This document shows, piece by piece, positions 16,306-24,116 of a stretch of 38,516 nucleotides of DNA (its first letter is position 1; each line of letters begins with the position of its first letter). This stretch comes from Gammaproteobacteria bacterium (GTDB lineage: Bacteria > Pseudomonadota > Gammaproteobacteria > Arenicellales > JAJDZL01), in assembly GCA_022823625.1 (NCBI GenBank), contig JAJEHQ010000040.1, positions 1 through 38,516 of the forward strand, given 5' to 3'. The notes below the pieces were generated by a model. The model had not been told where the DNA came from. It did not search any database and saw only the letters and a program-made list of their open reading frames with translations. Made by a program: the position numbers and the translations under genes.

Positions 16306-17085
16306 ATGAAAAAAGTAATCTCTATACTAACGCTGCTAACTGCACTGACGTTCGGACCATTCGTTTCTGCGGACGATTGGGACAAAGTGCGAATTGGCGT
16401 GGAAGGCGCCTATCCACCTTTCAGTTCTGTAACCGCGAGCGGTGAGCTTCAGGGCTTCGATATCGAAATTGCAAGAGCACTGTGCGATGAAATTGGTGCT
16501 GAGTGCACTTTGGTTCAGCAGGATTGGGATGGAATAATTCCCGCGCTGCTGGCACGTAAATATGATGCGATTATCGCTTCCATGTCAATTACAGAAGAGC
16601 GCAAAAAGAAAGTGGCGTTTACCAACAAATACTACAGCACACCCGCCAAATTTGCACAAGCAAAGGGTGCTGGAATTGAAATTTCAGCAGAGGGTTTGAA
16701 GGGCAAGACTGTAGGAGTACAGCGAGCAACCACTCATGACAATTTCGTTACTAACACGTTTGGAGATTCGGTAGATATAAGGCGATACGGTTCGCAAGAT
16801 GAGGCATATCTTGATGCTGTTGCAGGTCGCCTTGACTTACTACTGGCAGATTCAGTAGCAATGGCAGATGGATTTCTAAATACTCCGGATGGTGCTGGCT
16901 GGGAATTTGTCGGCCCCGGATACTCAGATCCTGAATTTTTCGGCGAGGGTGCCGGAATTGCAATTCGCAAAAAGAATCAAGATTTAGTCGATAAATTCAA
17001 TGCGGCAATAGATGCAATTCGAGCAAACGGGAAGTATCAAGAAATTAACGATAAATATTTCGATTTTGATGTTTACGGAGAATAA
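16306..17085 (+). CDS. Amino acid ABC transporter substrate-binding protein (ArgT/HisJ-like)
   Basis: This 259-residue periplasmic receptor has a signal peptide (MKKVISILTLLTALTFGPFVSA, cleavage near SADD). The mature part shows hallmarks of family 3 solute-binding proteins: RIGVEGAYPPFSS, GFDIEIARALC, the hinge IIASMSITEERKKKVAFTNKYY and GKTVGVQRATTHDNF. A pair of cysteines (C at residues 60 and 67, in LCDEIGAEC) matches the disulfide of HisJ/ArgT. These point to the lysine/arginine/ornithine/histidine subgroup. The gene sits 34 bp after the ATPase and is followed by a perfect 11-bp stem-loop before the permease genes. Confidence 0.92.
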   Translation: MKKVISILTLLTALTFGPFVSADDWDKVRIGVEGAYPPFSSVTASGELQGFDIEIARALCDEIGAECTLVQQDWDGIIPALLARKYDAIIASMSITEERKKKVAFTNKYYSTPAKFAQAKGAGIEISAEGLKGKTVGVQRATTHDNFVTNTFGDSVDIRRYGSQDEAYLDAVAGRLDLLLADSVAMADGFLNTPDGAGWEFVGPGYSDPEFFGEGAGIAIRKKNQDLVDKFNAAIDAIRANGKYQEINDKYFDFDVYGE

Positions 17086-17106
17086 TTCCCTGTTAACCTG
17101 ATAGGA

Positions 17107-17142
17107 GATACGACTGCTGGAAAATTATTCGGCAGTCGTATC
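17107..17142 (+). other. Stem-loop after the amino acid binding-protein gene
   Basis: GATACGACTGC (17107-17117) pairs perfectly with GCAGTCGTATC (17132-17142) around a 14-base loop. Only short T clusters follow (ATCATTTTC), so it is probably an mRNA-stabilising or partial-termination hairpin that raises binding-protein mRNA above permease mRNA. Confidence 0.75.
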
Positions 17143-17165
17143 ATCATTTTCTACATTAGTATGCT

Positions 17166-17882
17166 ATGCACGAGTTTTTGGTTGAGAGTCTAAGCGGCGT
17201 CTTGGGTGGGTACCTTTACCCATTCATACTGGAAGGGATGCTGCTAACCATTGAACTCGCGATACTTTCGTTATTTTTCGCACTCGTTCTGGGCCTTTTG
17301 GGTGCCGTAGCAAAGTTGTCCAACAATCGCAGTGCAAAATTTGTCGCTGGCCTCTATACCACGCTGATACGAGGAGTACCCGACATCGTACTAATGTTCA
17401 TTATTTTTTTCGGTGGACAGTTAGCGGTCAACATCATTGGAGACAGTCTTGGGCTTGATTACATTGAAATCAGTGAGTTTACTGCGGGTGTGGTCACGAT
17501 CGGTTTCATTTTCGGAGCATATATGGCGGAAACCTTTCGCGGTGCGATTCTGGCAGTGCCGCGTGGCGAAATTGAAGCTGGGTATGCATATGGAATGACA
17601 CCCATTCAAGTATTTATTCGCATCACATTTCCAGCTTGTGTAAGACATGCATTACCGGGTTTTGGCAACAATTGGCTGGTCCTTGCAAAAACCACAGCAC
17701 TGGTTTCTGTTATCGGCTTGGAAGATATGGTGTTTCGGGCCACACAGGCAGGCGGCTCTTTGAGGCAGCCTTTTACTTTCTATCTTGTCGTAGCTGGACT
17801 TTACCTAGTCATTACTGCTGTATCGGATGTAGGGTTGAGATGGCTGGACAAACGATACAGTGTTGGTGTACGGAGAGCGTAG
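17166..17882 (+). CDS. Amino acid ABC transporter permease (HisQ-like)
   Basis: This 238-residue inner-membrane permease has about five hydrophobic helices. It has the N-terminal GMLLTIELAILSLFFALVLG pattern of HisQ/ArtQ proteins, TTLIRGVPDIVLMFIIFFG (the conserved F-R-G-x-P-like segment) and a coupling loop ending GYAYGMTPIQVFIRITFPACVRHALPG. It should pair with the next gene to form the membrane channel. The start at 17166 is the first ATG in frame; ribosome-binding support is weak. Confidence 0.9.
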   Translation: MHEFLVESLSGVLGGYLYPFILEGMLLTIELAILSLFFALVLGLLGAVAKLSNNRSAKFVAGLYTTLIRGVPDIVLMFIIFFGGQLAVNIIGDSLGLDYIEISEFTAGVVTIGFIFGAYMAETFRGAILAVPRGEIEAGYAYGMTPIQVFIRITFPACVRHALPGFGNNWLVLAKTTALVSVIGLEDMVFRATQAGGSLRQPFTFYLVVAGLYLVITAVSDVGLRWLDKRYSVGVRRA

Positions 17883-17888
17883 CCCGAA

Positions 17889-18581
17889 ATGGATTTTGAA
17901 GCGATTACAAGTAATCTTCCTCTTTACCTAGAAGGTCTAGCGACGACTGTCGAGCTCGTCGTTCTCGCTCTGATTTTGGGTATGGCACTTGCAATTCCTA
18001 TTGGGTTGTTGGCGAGCCGTAAAAGTGTTTGGGTGACTTTTCTACCTAAGTCATTCATCTATTTTTTCCGAGGTACACCACTGATCGTCCAGATGTATAT
18101 GATTTACTTCGGAGCAGGACAGTTTGAATGGTTAAGAGAAAGTTTTTTGTGGTTTTTGTTCAAGGAAGCTTATGCTTGTGCGCTAATCGCATTTTCACTC
18201 AATACTGCTGCCTATACGGCTGAAATACTTCGCGGCGCAATCATCGCGACACCTTACGGCGAAATTGAAGCGGGCCGAGCTAGTGGAATGTCTGGGTGGT
18301 TGATTCTTCGGCGAATTATTCTTCCAAGTTCGTTCCGTAGAGCATTACCAGCCTACGGTAACGAGGTCATCTTCATGCTTCACGGCAGCGCACTTGCCGG
18401 AGTAATTACAATCATTGATTTATTTGGTGCCGCGAGAATTGTCAACTCCCGCCATTTCGTACCGTTTGAATCCTTTATTACAGCTGGGGTTTTCTATCTG
18501 ATTCTGACCTTTGCGATCATTTGGATCTTTAAACGAATCGAGTTTCGCTGGCACGCACACCTCCGACCCAGAAATTCCTAA
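17889..18581 (+). CDS. Amino acid ABC transporter permease (HisM-like)
   Basis: This 230-residue permease starts 6 bp after the HisQ-like gene. It has the LEGLATTVELVVLALILG start, FFRGTPLIVQMYMIYFG, and the coupling loop ASGMSGWLILRRIILPSSFRRALPAYGNE. HisM/ArtM proteins carry this exact arrangement, confirming the pair. It ends the operon. Immediately downstream, the sequence becomes non-coding and structured (group II intron remnant). Confidence 0.9.
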   Translation: MDFEAITSNLPLYLEGLATTVELVVLALILGMALAIPIGLLASRKSVWVTFLPKSFIYFFRGTPLIVQMYMIYFGAGQFEWLRESFLWFLFKEAYACALIAFSLNTAAYTAEILRGAIIATPYGEIEAGRASGMSGWLILRRIILPSSFRRALPAYGNEVIFMLHGSALAGVITIIDLFGAARIVNSRHFVPFESFITAGVFYLILTFAIIWIFKRIEFRWHAHLRPRNS

Positions 18582-18668
18582 ATTATTGGATTGCGTAGAG
18601 CGCTTTTACTCCCTTACGTTAGGGTCGAAGCAATCTCGGTTTCGTCAACCGCAAAAAATTAGTACCAC

Positions 18669-19060
18669 GTGCGCCGTGGGAAGGTGCTTTTCTTTAGTGG
18701 GTGCGAATCTCACCCAACAACTGGCGTTTCCGGTTGGTAGCGGCCAAGGCGAACTATGGAAGTAAGCGACATAGTTTGAAGCACTTTGGTAGAAGGGTCG
18801 TGTTAGACGATTCAGCGAACACGCTCTATTTGATCAGAACCGACTGCTACACCAGTTAATGGTTCATGTTGGTCTGGCTGTCAAGCCGGTTGCGGAACAG
18901 TTCGCTCTGGTCTGATAGTCGAGATTCCAAGTTGGTAGGCAGATTTGGGCGAGGGCAGCTAAGAAGTAACTTGAGTAAATAACGTAATTTGAGTTGGTGT
19001 AGTCATTGGGAAATGTGCAGCGCACGTTTCCGGAAATCCGCACGTCTGGTTTGATGGGTG
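18669..19060 (+). ncRNA. Group II intron remnant, ORF-less (5' domain I and probable domain V)
   Basis: The region starts with GTGCGCC, the usual group II 5' boundary. It continues with the familiar domain I tracts GGGTGCGAATCTCACCC, GGTAGCGGCCAAGGCGA and GAAGTAAGCGACATAG. Many local stems can be seen: GGGTG/CACCC, CGAACTATG/CATAGTTTG, CGTGTT/AACACG, GAACC/GGTTC enclosing ACTG/CAGT, and GGCT/AGCC. At about 19031-19056, GGAAATCCGCACGTCTGG followed by TTTGATG resembles the 3' strand of domain V. Its expected complementary 5' strand is not clearly there, so domain V looks damaged. No reverse transcriptase/maturase is encoded, and only about 350 bases separate the ends. It therefore seems a deletion derivative that is no longer mobile on its own. 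The 3' boundary is approximate. Identification is from remembered family patterns, not a covariance-model search. Confidence 0.65.
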
Positions 19061-19350
19061 GCTACTGGTAACGGGCAATATGGCGTGGAGTGAAGCACTG
19101 GCGCATGGTAAAAACTGCCAGCAACAGATTCCCCCATCGCTTTAGTTGCACTGAGCCAGTAGTCGACTCCACTCCATTGACGTTGGACTCCGGATAGCTC
19201 ACTCTCTGAGTAGTTACCCCATAACATAAAAATCAAAGACTTCATCGAAATCAGTTGTGATGGAGTTGATTGAGTAGCAGAAAACGCTAGGATAACGAGA
19301 ATTCGATAACAGACGATATTGACGACTAAGTCACTTGACTTATACCTAAT
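19061..19350. other. Non-coding stretch before hepT
   Basis: There is no supported gene here. The part nearest the intron may include its domain VI and 3' exon junction, but no boundary could be fixed. A small hairpin (CTGGC / GCCAG) lies around 19100-19125. The left copy of a 15-bp inverted repeat is at 19159-19173. The remainder shows no coding signal. Confidence 0.4.
19159..19173 (+). repeat. 15-bp inverted repeat, left copy
   Basis: GTAGTCGACTCCACT is the exact reverse complement of 20316-20330. The pair brackets the MntA-HepT module at a distance of about 1.14 kb. The core AGTCGACT is self-palindromic, so only part of the match is independent. Confidence 0.6.
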
Positions 19351-19695
19351 TTAATCTGAACTCAGTTGAGGTACTATTTTTTCGAGTACGAAAATTAATT
19401 CCGGAATGTTTTGTTTTACGATTTCAAAGACAACTGTCAAATCAATATCAAAATACCCATGCACAATCCGGTTTCTAAGACCAACAACTTCAGTCCAAGG
19501 AATATCCGAATAGGTGTGTTTCGTCTCATCACTCAATTTAGCCGCTGCTTCACCTATTATTCCTAGAGAGTACAGTACTGCGTTGTGATGCAGTTCGCTT
19601 TCAACAAACTCATCAAATGAAAGGTCCTCCACAAAAGTTGCCGCTTGCTGCGCAGCCGTAAGAATATCTACTAACTTTTGGCGGTCATCTCGCAT
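19351..19695 (-). CDS. hepT: HEPN-domain toxin HepT (DUF86)
   Basis: The product, 114 residues from the chosen ATG, is a HEPN-family ribonuclease toxin. The diagnostic R-x4-H-x-Y motif is present as R74-NRIV-H79-G-Y81. The tyrosine is the residue that MntA-type antitoxins modify with AMP in characterised MntA-HepT systems. The fold is all-helical and the length is normal. I start it at 19695 (MRDDRQKL), which overlaps the antitoxin gene by 11 bases; a longer frame reaches 19755 but lacks family-like sequence. As a pair with mntA it forms a type VII toxin-antitoxin module, often linked to phage defence or genome maintenance. Confidence 0.88.
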   Translation of the reverse strand: MRDDRQKLVDILTAAQQAATFVEDLSFDEFVESELHHNAVLYSLGIIGEAAAKLSDETKHTYSDIPWTEVVGLRNRIVHGYFDIDLTVVFEIVKQNIPELIFVLEKIVPQLSSD

Positions 19696-20032
19696 GTATA
19701 ACCTTGGCTGTTTCAAGTATTTCTTTGCGACGATACGCATTTTTGCTGCGTTCAACAGCAGATCGTGTTACTACATCTACTGGTCGGCCAAACATTTTCT
19801 CGATTTCGTTCGCCATGCTCACATACGCTAACCCAGGCACTTTGCCAACTTCAAACTCAATCATCACATCAACATCACTATCTGAACGAAAGTCAGGACG
19901 TAATACTGAACCAAATACTGACATTTCAGCAATGTACCAGCGGTCACAAAAGTGAGATATATCTTCGACTGAAACTGCGAGCCGAGACTTTAACTCCTGA
20001 CCAATCGGGACAACATCTTTTCTATTTCCCAC
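19685..20032 (-). CDS. mntA: MNT nucleotidyltransferase antitoxin MntA
   Basis: This 115-residue minimal nucleotidyltransferase has the catalytic signature G-S-x10-D-x-D as G41-S42 ... D53-V-D55, within FGSVLRPDFRSDSDVDV. In studied systems MntA transfers AMP from ATP to the tyrosine of the HEPN toxin and silences it. The antitoxin is first in the pair and its 3' end overlaps hepT by 11 bases. The pair sits alone between the group II intron remnant and the sHdr operon, flanked by inverted repeats, suggesting arrival as an independent cassette. Confidence 0.9.
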   Translation of the reverse strand: MGNRKDVVPIGQELKSRLAVSVEDISHFCDRWYIAEMSVFGSVLRPDFRSDSDVDVMIEFEVGKVPGLAYVSMANEIEKMFGRPVDVVTRSAVERSKNAYRRKEILETAKVIHAR

Positions 20033-20367
20033 GTTACCGTCCTGTTCACATATCTGTTAGACGTTGCAATTAACAAAATATGCTTTCATTTGATTCGTTA
20101 AATAAACTCATCTATTAAAATATTGCCAAGAAATCCCTGCAATTATAAGGTCTTGTCTTCCGCAACAAAAAATTGCGAAGCTCATGTACTGGGTTGAAAG
20201 AGCGACGGACTAATTTCAATTTCAGTCCGCAAACTGGCTCGTTTTTCTGAATACCTTATTCGAAATCAAGTCGTACTGTGTCAATGAGTAATTTTTTTAC
20301 GTGAATCATTCACTCAGTGGAGTCGACTACATTCTGAGTACCTCTCAGCCGTCGACTTTCATTCGAT
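20033..20367. other. Intergenic region mntA to tusA
   Basis: This 335-bp gap has no supported gene. It holds two small hairpins: CGCAA / TTGCG at 20161-20177 and CGGACT (20206-20211) / AGTCCG (20224-20229). The right copy of the 15-bp inverted repeat lies at 20316-20330. An mntA promoter should be in the first 100 bases on the minus strand, but I could not identify it confidently. Any terminator of the sHdr operon, which ends at 20368 reading leftward, would also be here; no stem with a clear T-run was found. Confidence 0.4.
20316..20330 (+). repeat. 15-bp inverted repeat, right copy
   Basis: AGTGGAGTCGACTAC is the exact reverse complement of 19159-19173. It lies 38 bp from the end of tusA, and the two copies enclose mntA-hepT. 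Confidence 0.6.
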
Positions 20368-20592
20368 TTATGCCTTTTTCAACAGAAATATAAAGACGCC
20401 ACCTTCTTTCTTTGATTCCAGCAATTCATGACCAGTTTGACGGCACAGCGCTTCAAAATCCAGTACGGAACCCGGATCTGTAGAAAGAACTTCCAAGGTT
20501 TGTCCAGATTCCATCTGCGAAATTGATTTTTTCGCTTTCAGAATGGGAAGTGGACAATTTAGTCCTTTTGTGTCAAGTGTTTGGTCCGGCAT
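20368..20592 (-). CDS. tusA: Sulfur carrier protein TusA
   Basis: This 74-residue protein has the TusA signature C-P-x-P (C13-P-L-P16 in LDTKGLNCPLPILKAKK). C13 carries a persulfide. In sulfur oxidisers TusA exchanges sulfane sulfur with DsrE-type proteins and delivers it to the cytoplasmic oxidation machinery. It is the last gene of the sHdr operon, 86 bp after lbpA on the minus strand, and should act in concert with the DsrE protein encoded at the opposite end. Confidence 0.95.
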   Translation of the reverse strand: MPDQTLDTKGLNCPLPILKAKKSISQMESGQTLEVLSTDPGSVLDFEALCRQTGHELLESKKEGGVFIFLLKKA

Positions 20593-20678
20593 GTTTCGTT
20601 TCTCCTAATCAAATCAAGACTGTGAGCGAATTGATGAGTATGAATTTGCAACTTTCCTATGTAAATTCGGTGGTGTTT

Positions 20679-21122
20679 TTACGGGTTGCAGCCTTCAAAT
20701 CCATCGGCATCCATTTTGGATTCATAAGGTGCTGCAACATCCGTTCCTGCAGTTAGCTGAGACTTAATTGAACTCCAGTCGTCCACTTTAACTTTAAGCA
20801 ACCAGCCATTGCCGTAGGGTTCAGAGTTTGCAAGTCCTGGCGATGAAACAATGTCCTTGTTAACCTCGACTACTTCGCCACCACTGAGCAGTTTGGCAGG
20901 CCCCACCCACTTTCCGGATTCGACTGTCGCACAGCTTCTACCTGGTACGACTTTCCTTCCAGCTCTTTTCGGTGTAATAGCGACAATCTGGCCCGCCATA
21001 GCACCAGCGATTGTTGTCATACCAACTGTGACAGTACCATCGTCGTTCTCTCGGTACCAGATGTTATTTTGAACATCATAAAGAAGGTCATCCGGTAGTT
21101 CACATCCTCGTACTTGCGCCAT
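20679..21122 (-). CDS. lbpA: Lipoate-binding protein LbpA (GcvH-like)
   Basis: This 147-residue relative of glycine-cleavage H protein is of the type dedicated to sHdr sulfur oxidation. The lipoyl-lysine is K71 in ATVESGKWVGPA. The flanking EVVEVN and GNGWLLKVKV strands match the GcvH fold. C64 just before the lipoyl loop and a cysteine near the end (EGCNP) fit the LbpA subgroup more than housekeeping GcvH. The lipoyl arm is thought to present sulfur intermediates to the sHdr complex. Separate lipoate-assembly genes (sLpl, LipS1/S2) often accompany lbpA but are not in this window. It lies 15 bp after the unknown 132-residue gene. Confidence 0.92.
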   Translation of the reverse strand: MAQVRGCELPDDLLYDVQNNIWYRENDDGTVTVGMTTIAGAMAGQIVAITPKRAGRKVVPGRSCATVESGKWVGPAKLLSGGEVVEVNKDIVSSPGLANSEPYGNGWLLKVKVDDWSSIKSQLTAGTDVAAPYESKMDADGFEGCNP

Positions 21123-21137
21123 TGTTCGTTTCTCCTT

Positions 21138-21536
21138 CTAAGTTGAAACTGCTTTGGAATTACAGCAAAATTCACCAAGTTCCTGGATTTCCATTTTCCC
21201 TCGAATAAACAGAAGCAGATGCATTGCAACCAAAGATGCCAATGTAATCTGCTCCAAGTCTTTCTTCATATGATACAAATTAATCTGATAGATCAGCTCC
21301 CTGCAAGTTTCGCGGCATGCATGAAATGATGGTTCCAACTTTGCACCCTGTCGATGTAGTCCTAGCAATCGAAATCCCTCATACTTTTCCTGTGTGGGTA
21401 TTTGCTTGTGAGCAATCAACCAATTCTCTAGAATAGCTTCTCCCATTTGTAGCAAATGTTCGGCCGGATTGATTACTTCCTGTGGACGATCCCTGACAGA
21501 CAAGATTGCGCGTTCAATTTCACTAAAACTGGTCAT
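21138..21536 (-). CDS. Unknown 132-residue protein embedded in the sHdr operon
   Basis: I do not recognise this 132-residue protein. It overlaps the shdrB2 stop by 4 bases (ATGA) and is followed by lbpA after 15 bp, so it is firmly part of the operon. It appears mostly helical with no signal peptide. A hydrophobic stretch near residues 98-111 (TLASLVAMHLLLFI) could be a buried or membrane-touching helix. Four cysteines occur as two pairs: C74/C78 in HACRETC, and C124-C125. The cysteines and genomic position suggest a role in sulfur or cluster handling or in assembly of sHdr with LbpA, which is inference. Confidence 0.8.
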   Translation of the reverse strand: MTSFSEIERAILSVRDRPQEVINPAEHLLQMGEAILENWLIAHKQIPTQEKYEGFRLLGLHRQGAKLEPSFHACRETCRELIYQINLYHMKKDLEQITLASLVAMHLLLFIRGKMEIQELGEFCCNSKAVST

Positions 21537-22474
21537 ACAAGGCCTTTTTGTCTTAGCAATCCTAAAGACTGTGAAATGTTTTCGTGAATACCAAGTTGCC
21601 TCGGTGATATACCAAGTGCCAGTCCCAAGAGCTGTGTGAAATACAACATTACAGGTTGAGTTTTTACGCCAAGCGTTTCTTCAGCTCGGATCTGATGCAT
21701 CTCCAGTCCGCTGTGACAAGTGGGGCATTCTGTTGCAATAACATCAGCGCTACACGCTTCCGCTGCCTGTAAGATGTTGAGTACCAGTCTTGTGGAAGTG
21801 TCGCAGTCGGATAAGGTATGTGCTCCGCCACAGCAAGCGGTTTTCAGCGGAAACTCTACGACCTCTGCACCCGCTGCACGTAATAGATCATCCATAAAAT
21901 GCGGTTTCGAAGTCGACTCGCTACCTTCCCCCTGATCTTTTTCTGGAAAAATATGGCGAGGTCGGGTGTACATACATCCGTAGTAATTCGCAATCTTGAG
22001 ACCAGATAGGGAGTGTTTGACTCGACGTGCTAGATTCTCCTCTCCAATCGCGTATTTGATCCAATCTAATGCATGGATTGTCTCAACATCCCCTGGCTTA
22101 TATTCTGGTTGCCCAGTTTTATCAGCCATTTTCTTGAGTGTTTTCCGGGTTTCCTCTTTATGAGTGACATCATGCTCAGCTTTCTTCAAATTGTGATAGC
22201 AACCATTGCACGGTGCCATTACCACATCCATTCCCATTTTGTGCTTCGCGATTGCCATATTTCGAACTGAAAGATAGTTCTGAACTTCAGGATCGATATT
22301 CTTGACCTCCATCGCACCGCAACAGTTCCAGTTATCAATTTCAACTAAATTCAGTCCAAGTTTCTTTGCTATTCTTTTGGTTGATCGATTGTAGGCATGA
22401 CCGGTCCCTTCCAGTGCACAGCCAGGATAGTATGCAACTGTTTGCAAATCATCTCGCATTGTTCTGTCGTTCAT
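21533..22474 (-). CDS. shdrB2: sHdrB2, heterodisulfide reductase B-like subunit
   Basis: This 313-residue protein has two complete CCG cysteine-rich domains, as in HdrB of methanogens. The first is C19 ... C51-C52-G ... C89-x-x-C92 and the second C167 ... C214-C215-G ... C250-x-x-C253. Each would hold a noncubane [4Fe-4S] cluster, where heterodisulfide-type chemistry takes place. Within sHdr this subunit is a candidate active-site partner for LbpA-bound sulfur. It overlaps shdrC2 upstream and the unknown 132-residue gene downstream by 4 bases each, consistent with tight stoichiometry. Confidence 0.93.
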   Translation of the reverse strand: MNDRTMRDDLQTVAYYPGCALEGTGHAYNRSTKRIAKKLGLNLVEIDNWNCCGAMEVKNIDPEVQNYLSVRNMAIAKHKMGMDVVMAPCNGCYHNLKKAEHDVTHKEETRKTLKKMADKTGQPEYKPGDVETIHALDWIKYAIGEENLARRVKHSLSGLKIANYYGCMYTRPRHIFPEKDQGEGSESTSKPHFMDDLLRAAGAEVVEFPLKTACCGGAHTLSDCDTSTRLVLNILQAAEACSADVIATECPTCHSGLEMHQIRAEETLGVKTQPVMLYFTQLLGLALGISPRQLGIHENISQSLGLLRQKGLV

Positions 22475-23211
22475 GATGCTTCGTTTCCTTCAAGGATCTT
22501 CTTTCTTTCTAATTCTCTCATTTCAATCAATTCCTCGATTGAGTGTTTGGATTTGCTCCAGTCCTTGGTTTTCGGTCTGAACAAAGTCGAGAGTCCCATT
22601 TTGAACATCAGCATAATTGGCAATCCTCGAATAAGGTTCTTGACCATCCGGATTAACCACGGCTGCTTCAAGGGTTGACCGGTTCGGTTGAAAAAATTCC
22701 GCACAATGCGACCCTCTTCTATTTTCCCGGTTTCCAGAATTTGCTGATAAAACTCCTCATCAAAGTGCTGGGATTGAGACTTGGGCGTGTGTCCTTTTGC
22801 TTCCAGCCAATGTGACAGTGCTTTCATCACCCCCTCAGGTTCGACATCTCTCGGACAAACATGTGTACAGCGATGGCAGGATACACACTGCCAAATTATT
22901 TCTTTGTCACGCAACAATTCCTGCTCCATACCCAGGCGGGCGAGATAAATCCAGTAACGTGGATTGAAATCAGGATTGATAGCGTTAACCGTACACGAGT
23001 TTGTGCAGGCACCGCATTGCCAGCAACGGTGTATGTACGCGCCACCCGGAAATGCAGAAATTTCCCTCTCTAAATTTTCGTTGTAATCCGCAACTGAACG
23101 CGTTTCAATGAATGTACTCCAGTGCCCTGAGACATCAACATTGTCAATGTTGAGTTCTTCGTGTTTCCTTAAGTTTTCAGGTCGGATTAAGGATTCTTCG
23201 TGAATTGGCAT
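22471..23211 (-). CDS. shdrC2: sHdrC2, two-cluster ferredoxin subunit
   Basis: This 246-residue HdrC-like protein has two [4Fe-4S] motifs: C63-x2-C66-x2-C69-x3-C73 and C109-x2-C112-x2-C115-x3-C119-P. It passes electrons between sHdrB2 and the FAD subunit sHdrA. The C-terminal half is helical and basic. It overlaps shdrB2 by 4 bases. The cysteine spacing and length match the second HdrC of the C1-B1-A-hyp-C2-B2 gene order. Confidence 0.93.
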   Translation of the reverse strand: MPIHEESLIRPENLRKHEELNIDNVDVSGHWSTFIETRSVADYNENLEREISAFPGGAYIHRCWQCGACTNSCTVNAINPDFNPRYWIYLARLGMEQELLRDKEIIWQCVSCHRCTHVCPRDVEPEGVMKALSHWLEAKGHTPKSQSQHFDEEFYQQILETGKIEEGRIVRNFFNRTGQPLKQPWLIRMVKNLIRGLPIMLMFKMGLSTLFRPKTKDWSKSKHSIEELIEMRELERKKILEGNEAS

Positions 23212-23232
23212 AACAGATTAACTCGGTCTAAT

Positions 23233-24084
23233 TCAGTGAGCAACTGCGTCAATTGTGCCTGACAAGCAGTATCTTTTGCCATTTGCCAGAATCAATCTTG
23301 ATTTTCCACTTGACGACAGTGCGGCATCAAGCCCCAACATTCGGAACACATAGCCGAAAGGTGTACCAGTGAAACTAAAGTCCGTTTTTAGAAAACTACC
23401 ACCTTGGTTACCAATATATTGACTGTAAATCCAAGCAAAGAGAACGTCAATCATGTAGTTAATATTCTTGTAGACGCCAAGACTATCGAGAAATTCACTC
23501 AACTCCCGGCGTAACTCAAGATGGGTTCGAATTCCATTTGGAATATTTAGATAATCGGTTTCGGAATCTGAAAACCAGATCTCTCGAAGTACACCAGAAT
23601 TCGAGCCATAGTCCCAAATCCAACGAGTCATGAGTGGGAAGGTGTCAGGTTCACGGAAATGCAAAATTTCTGCAGCAAGGTCATGAATCCAGCGATCTCT
23701 GGAAGTGCTCTGAAGGTTTGATTCGAATGCTTCAATGTGCTCATCAATGTTTTCAACAGATACATTCGTCAATAGCATATGAATTATCTGATTCAGTTCG
23801 CTGAAACTTAGCCGTTCAAGTACAGACTTTATACGCCGTCGAACGGTGGGCATAAATGCACATGTATCAAGAAATTCAGATTCCAGCAAATTTTCTGCTG
23901 AATCGCAGAATGTTCTTTGAAACAAAATTGACTTCCCAGATAGTCCCTCCACAATCACTTCAATTCCGCCCAACTTTTCTGCACAGTCGACCATTGAATT
24001 AAACGCTGTCCGCAATCGTCGTCCATCTAGATGCAATACGGGGTTGCTGAAAGATTGAATAGAACGATGCGCCATCGCAGCCAT
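23233..24084 (-). CDS. sHdr-associated conserved hypothetical protein
   Basis: This 283-residue protein occupies the conserved hypothetical position between shdrA and shdrC2 in sulfur-oxidiser gene clusters. It lacks cluster motifs and signal peptide; three cysteines are scattered through its N-terminal third, and mixed alpha/beta predictions are all that can be made. Its function is unknown, though it accompanies all type I shdr operons in my knowledge. The ATG at 24084 has a TGGAG site 5 bases upstream; a GTG two codons earlier (24090) is the alternative. Confidence 0.85.
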   Translation of the reverse strand: MAAMAHRSIQSFSNPVLHLDGRRLRTAFNSMVDCAEKLGGIEVIVEGLSGKSILFQRTFCDSAENLLESEFLDTCAFMPTVRRRIKSVLERLSFSELNQIIHMLLTNVSVENIDEHIEAFESNLQSTSRDRWIHDLAAEILHFREPDTFPLMTRWIWDYGSNSGVLREIWFSDSETDYLNIPNGIRTHLELRRELSEFLDSLGVYKNINYMIDVLFAWIYSQYIGNQGGSFLKTDFSFTGTPFGYVFRMLGLDAALSSSGKSRLILANGKRYCLSGTIDAVAH

Positions 24085-24116
24085 GTTCACTCCACCAATA
24101 TGCCCTTAGAAGGGCT

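Noticed and set aside
18511..18765. 84-residue open frame extending past the HisM-like permease
   Set aside because: It overlaps the permease in another frame and runs through the structured group II intron remnant, so it is not a credible gene.
20206..20229. Rho-independent terminator for the sHdr operon (CGGACT/AGTCCG hairpin)
   Set aside because: The stem is only 6 bp, has a 12-base loop, lies about 140 bp from the tusA stop, and is not followed by a T-run in the right orientation.
20679..21122. Housekeeping glycine cleavage H protein (gcvH)
   Set aside because: No gcvT or gcvP is nearby. The position in the sHdr operon and the ESGKWVGP lipoyl loop with adjacent Cys fit LbpA.
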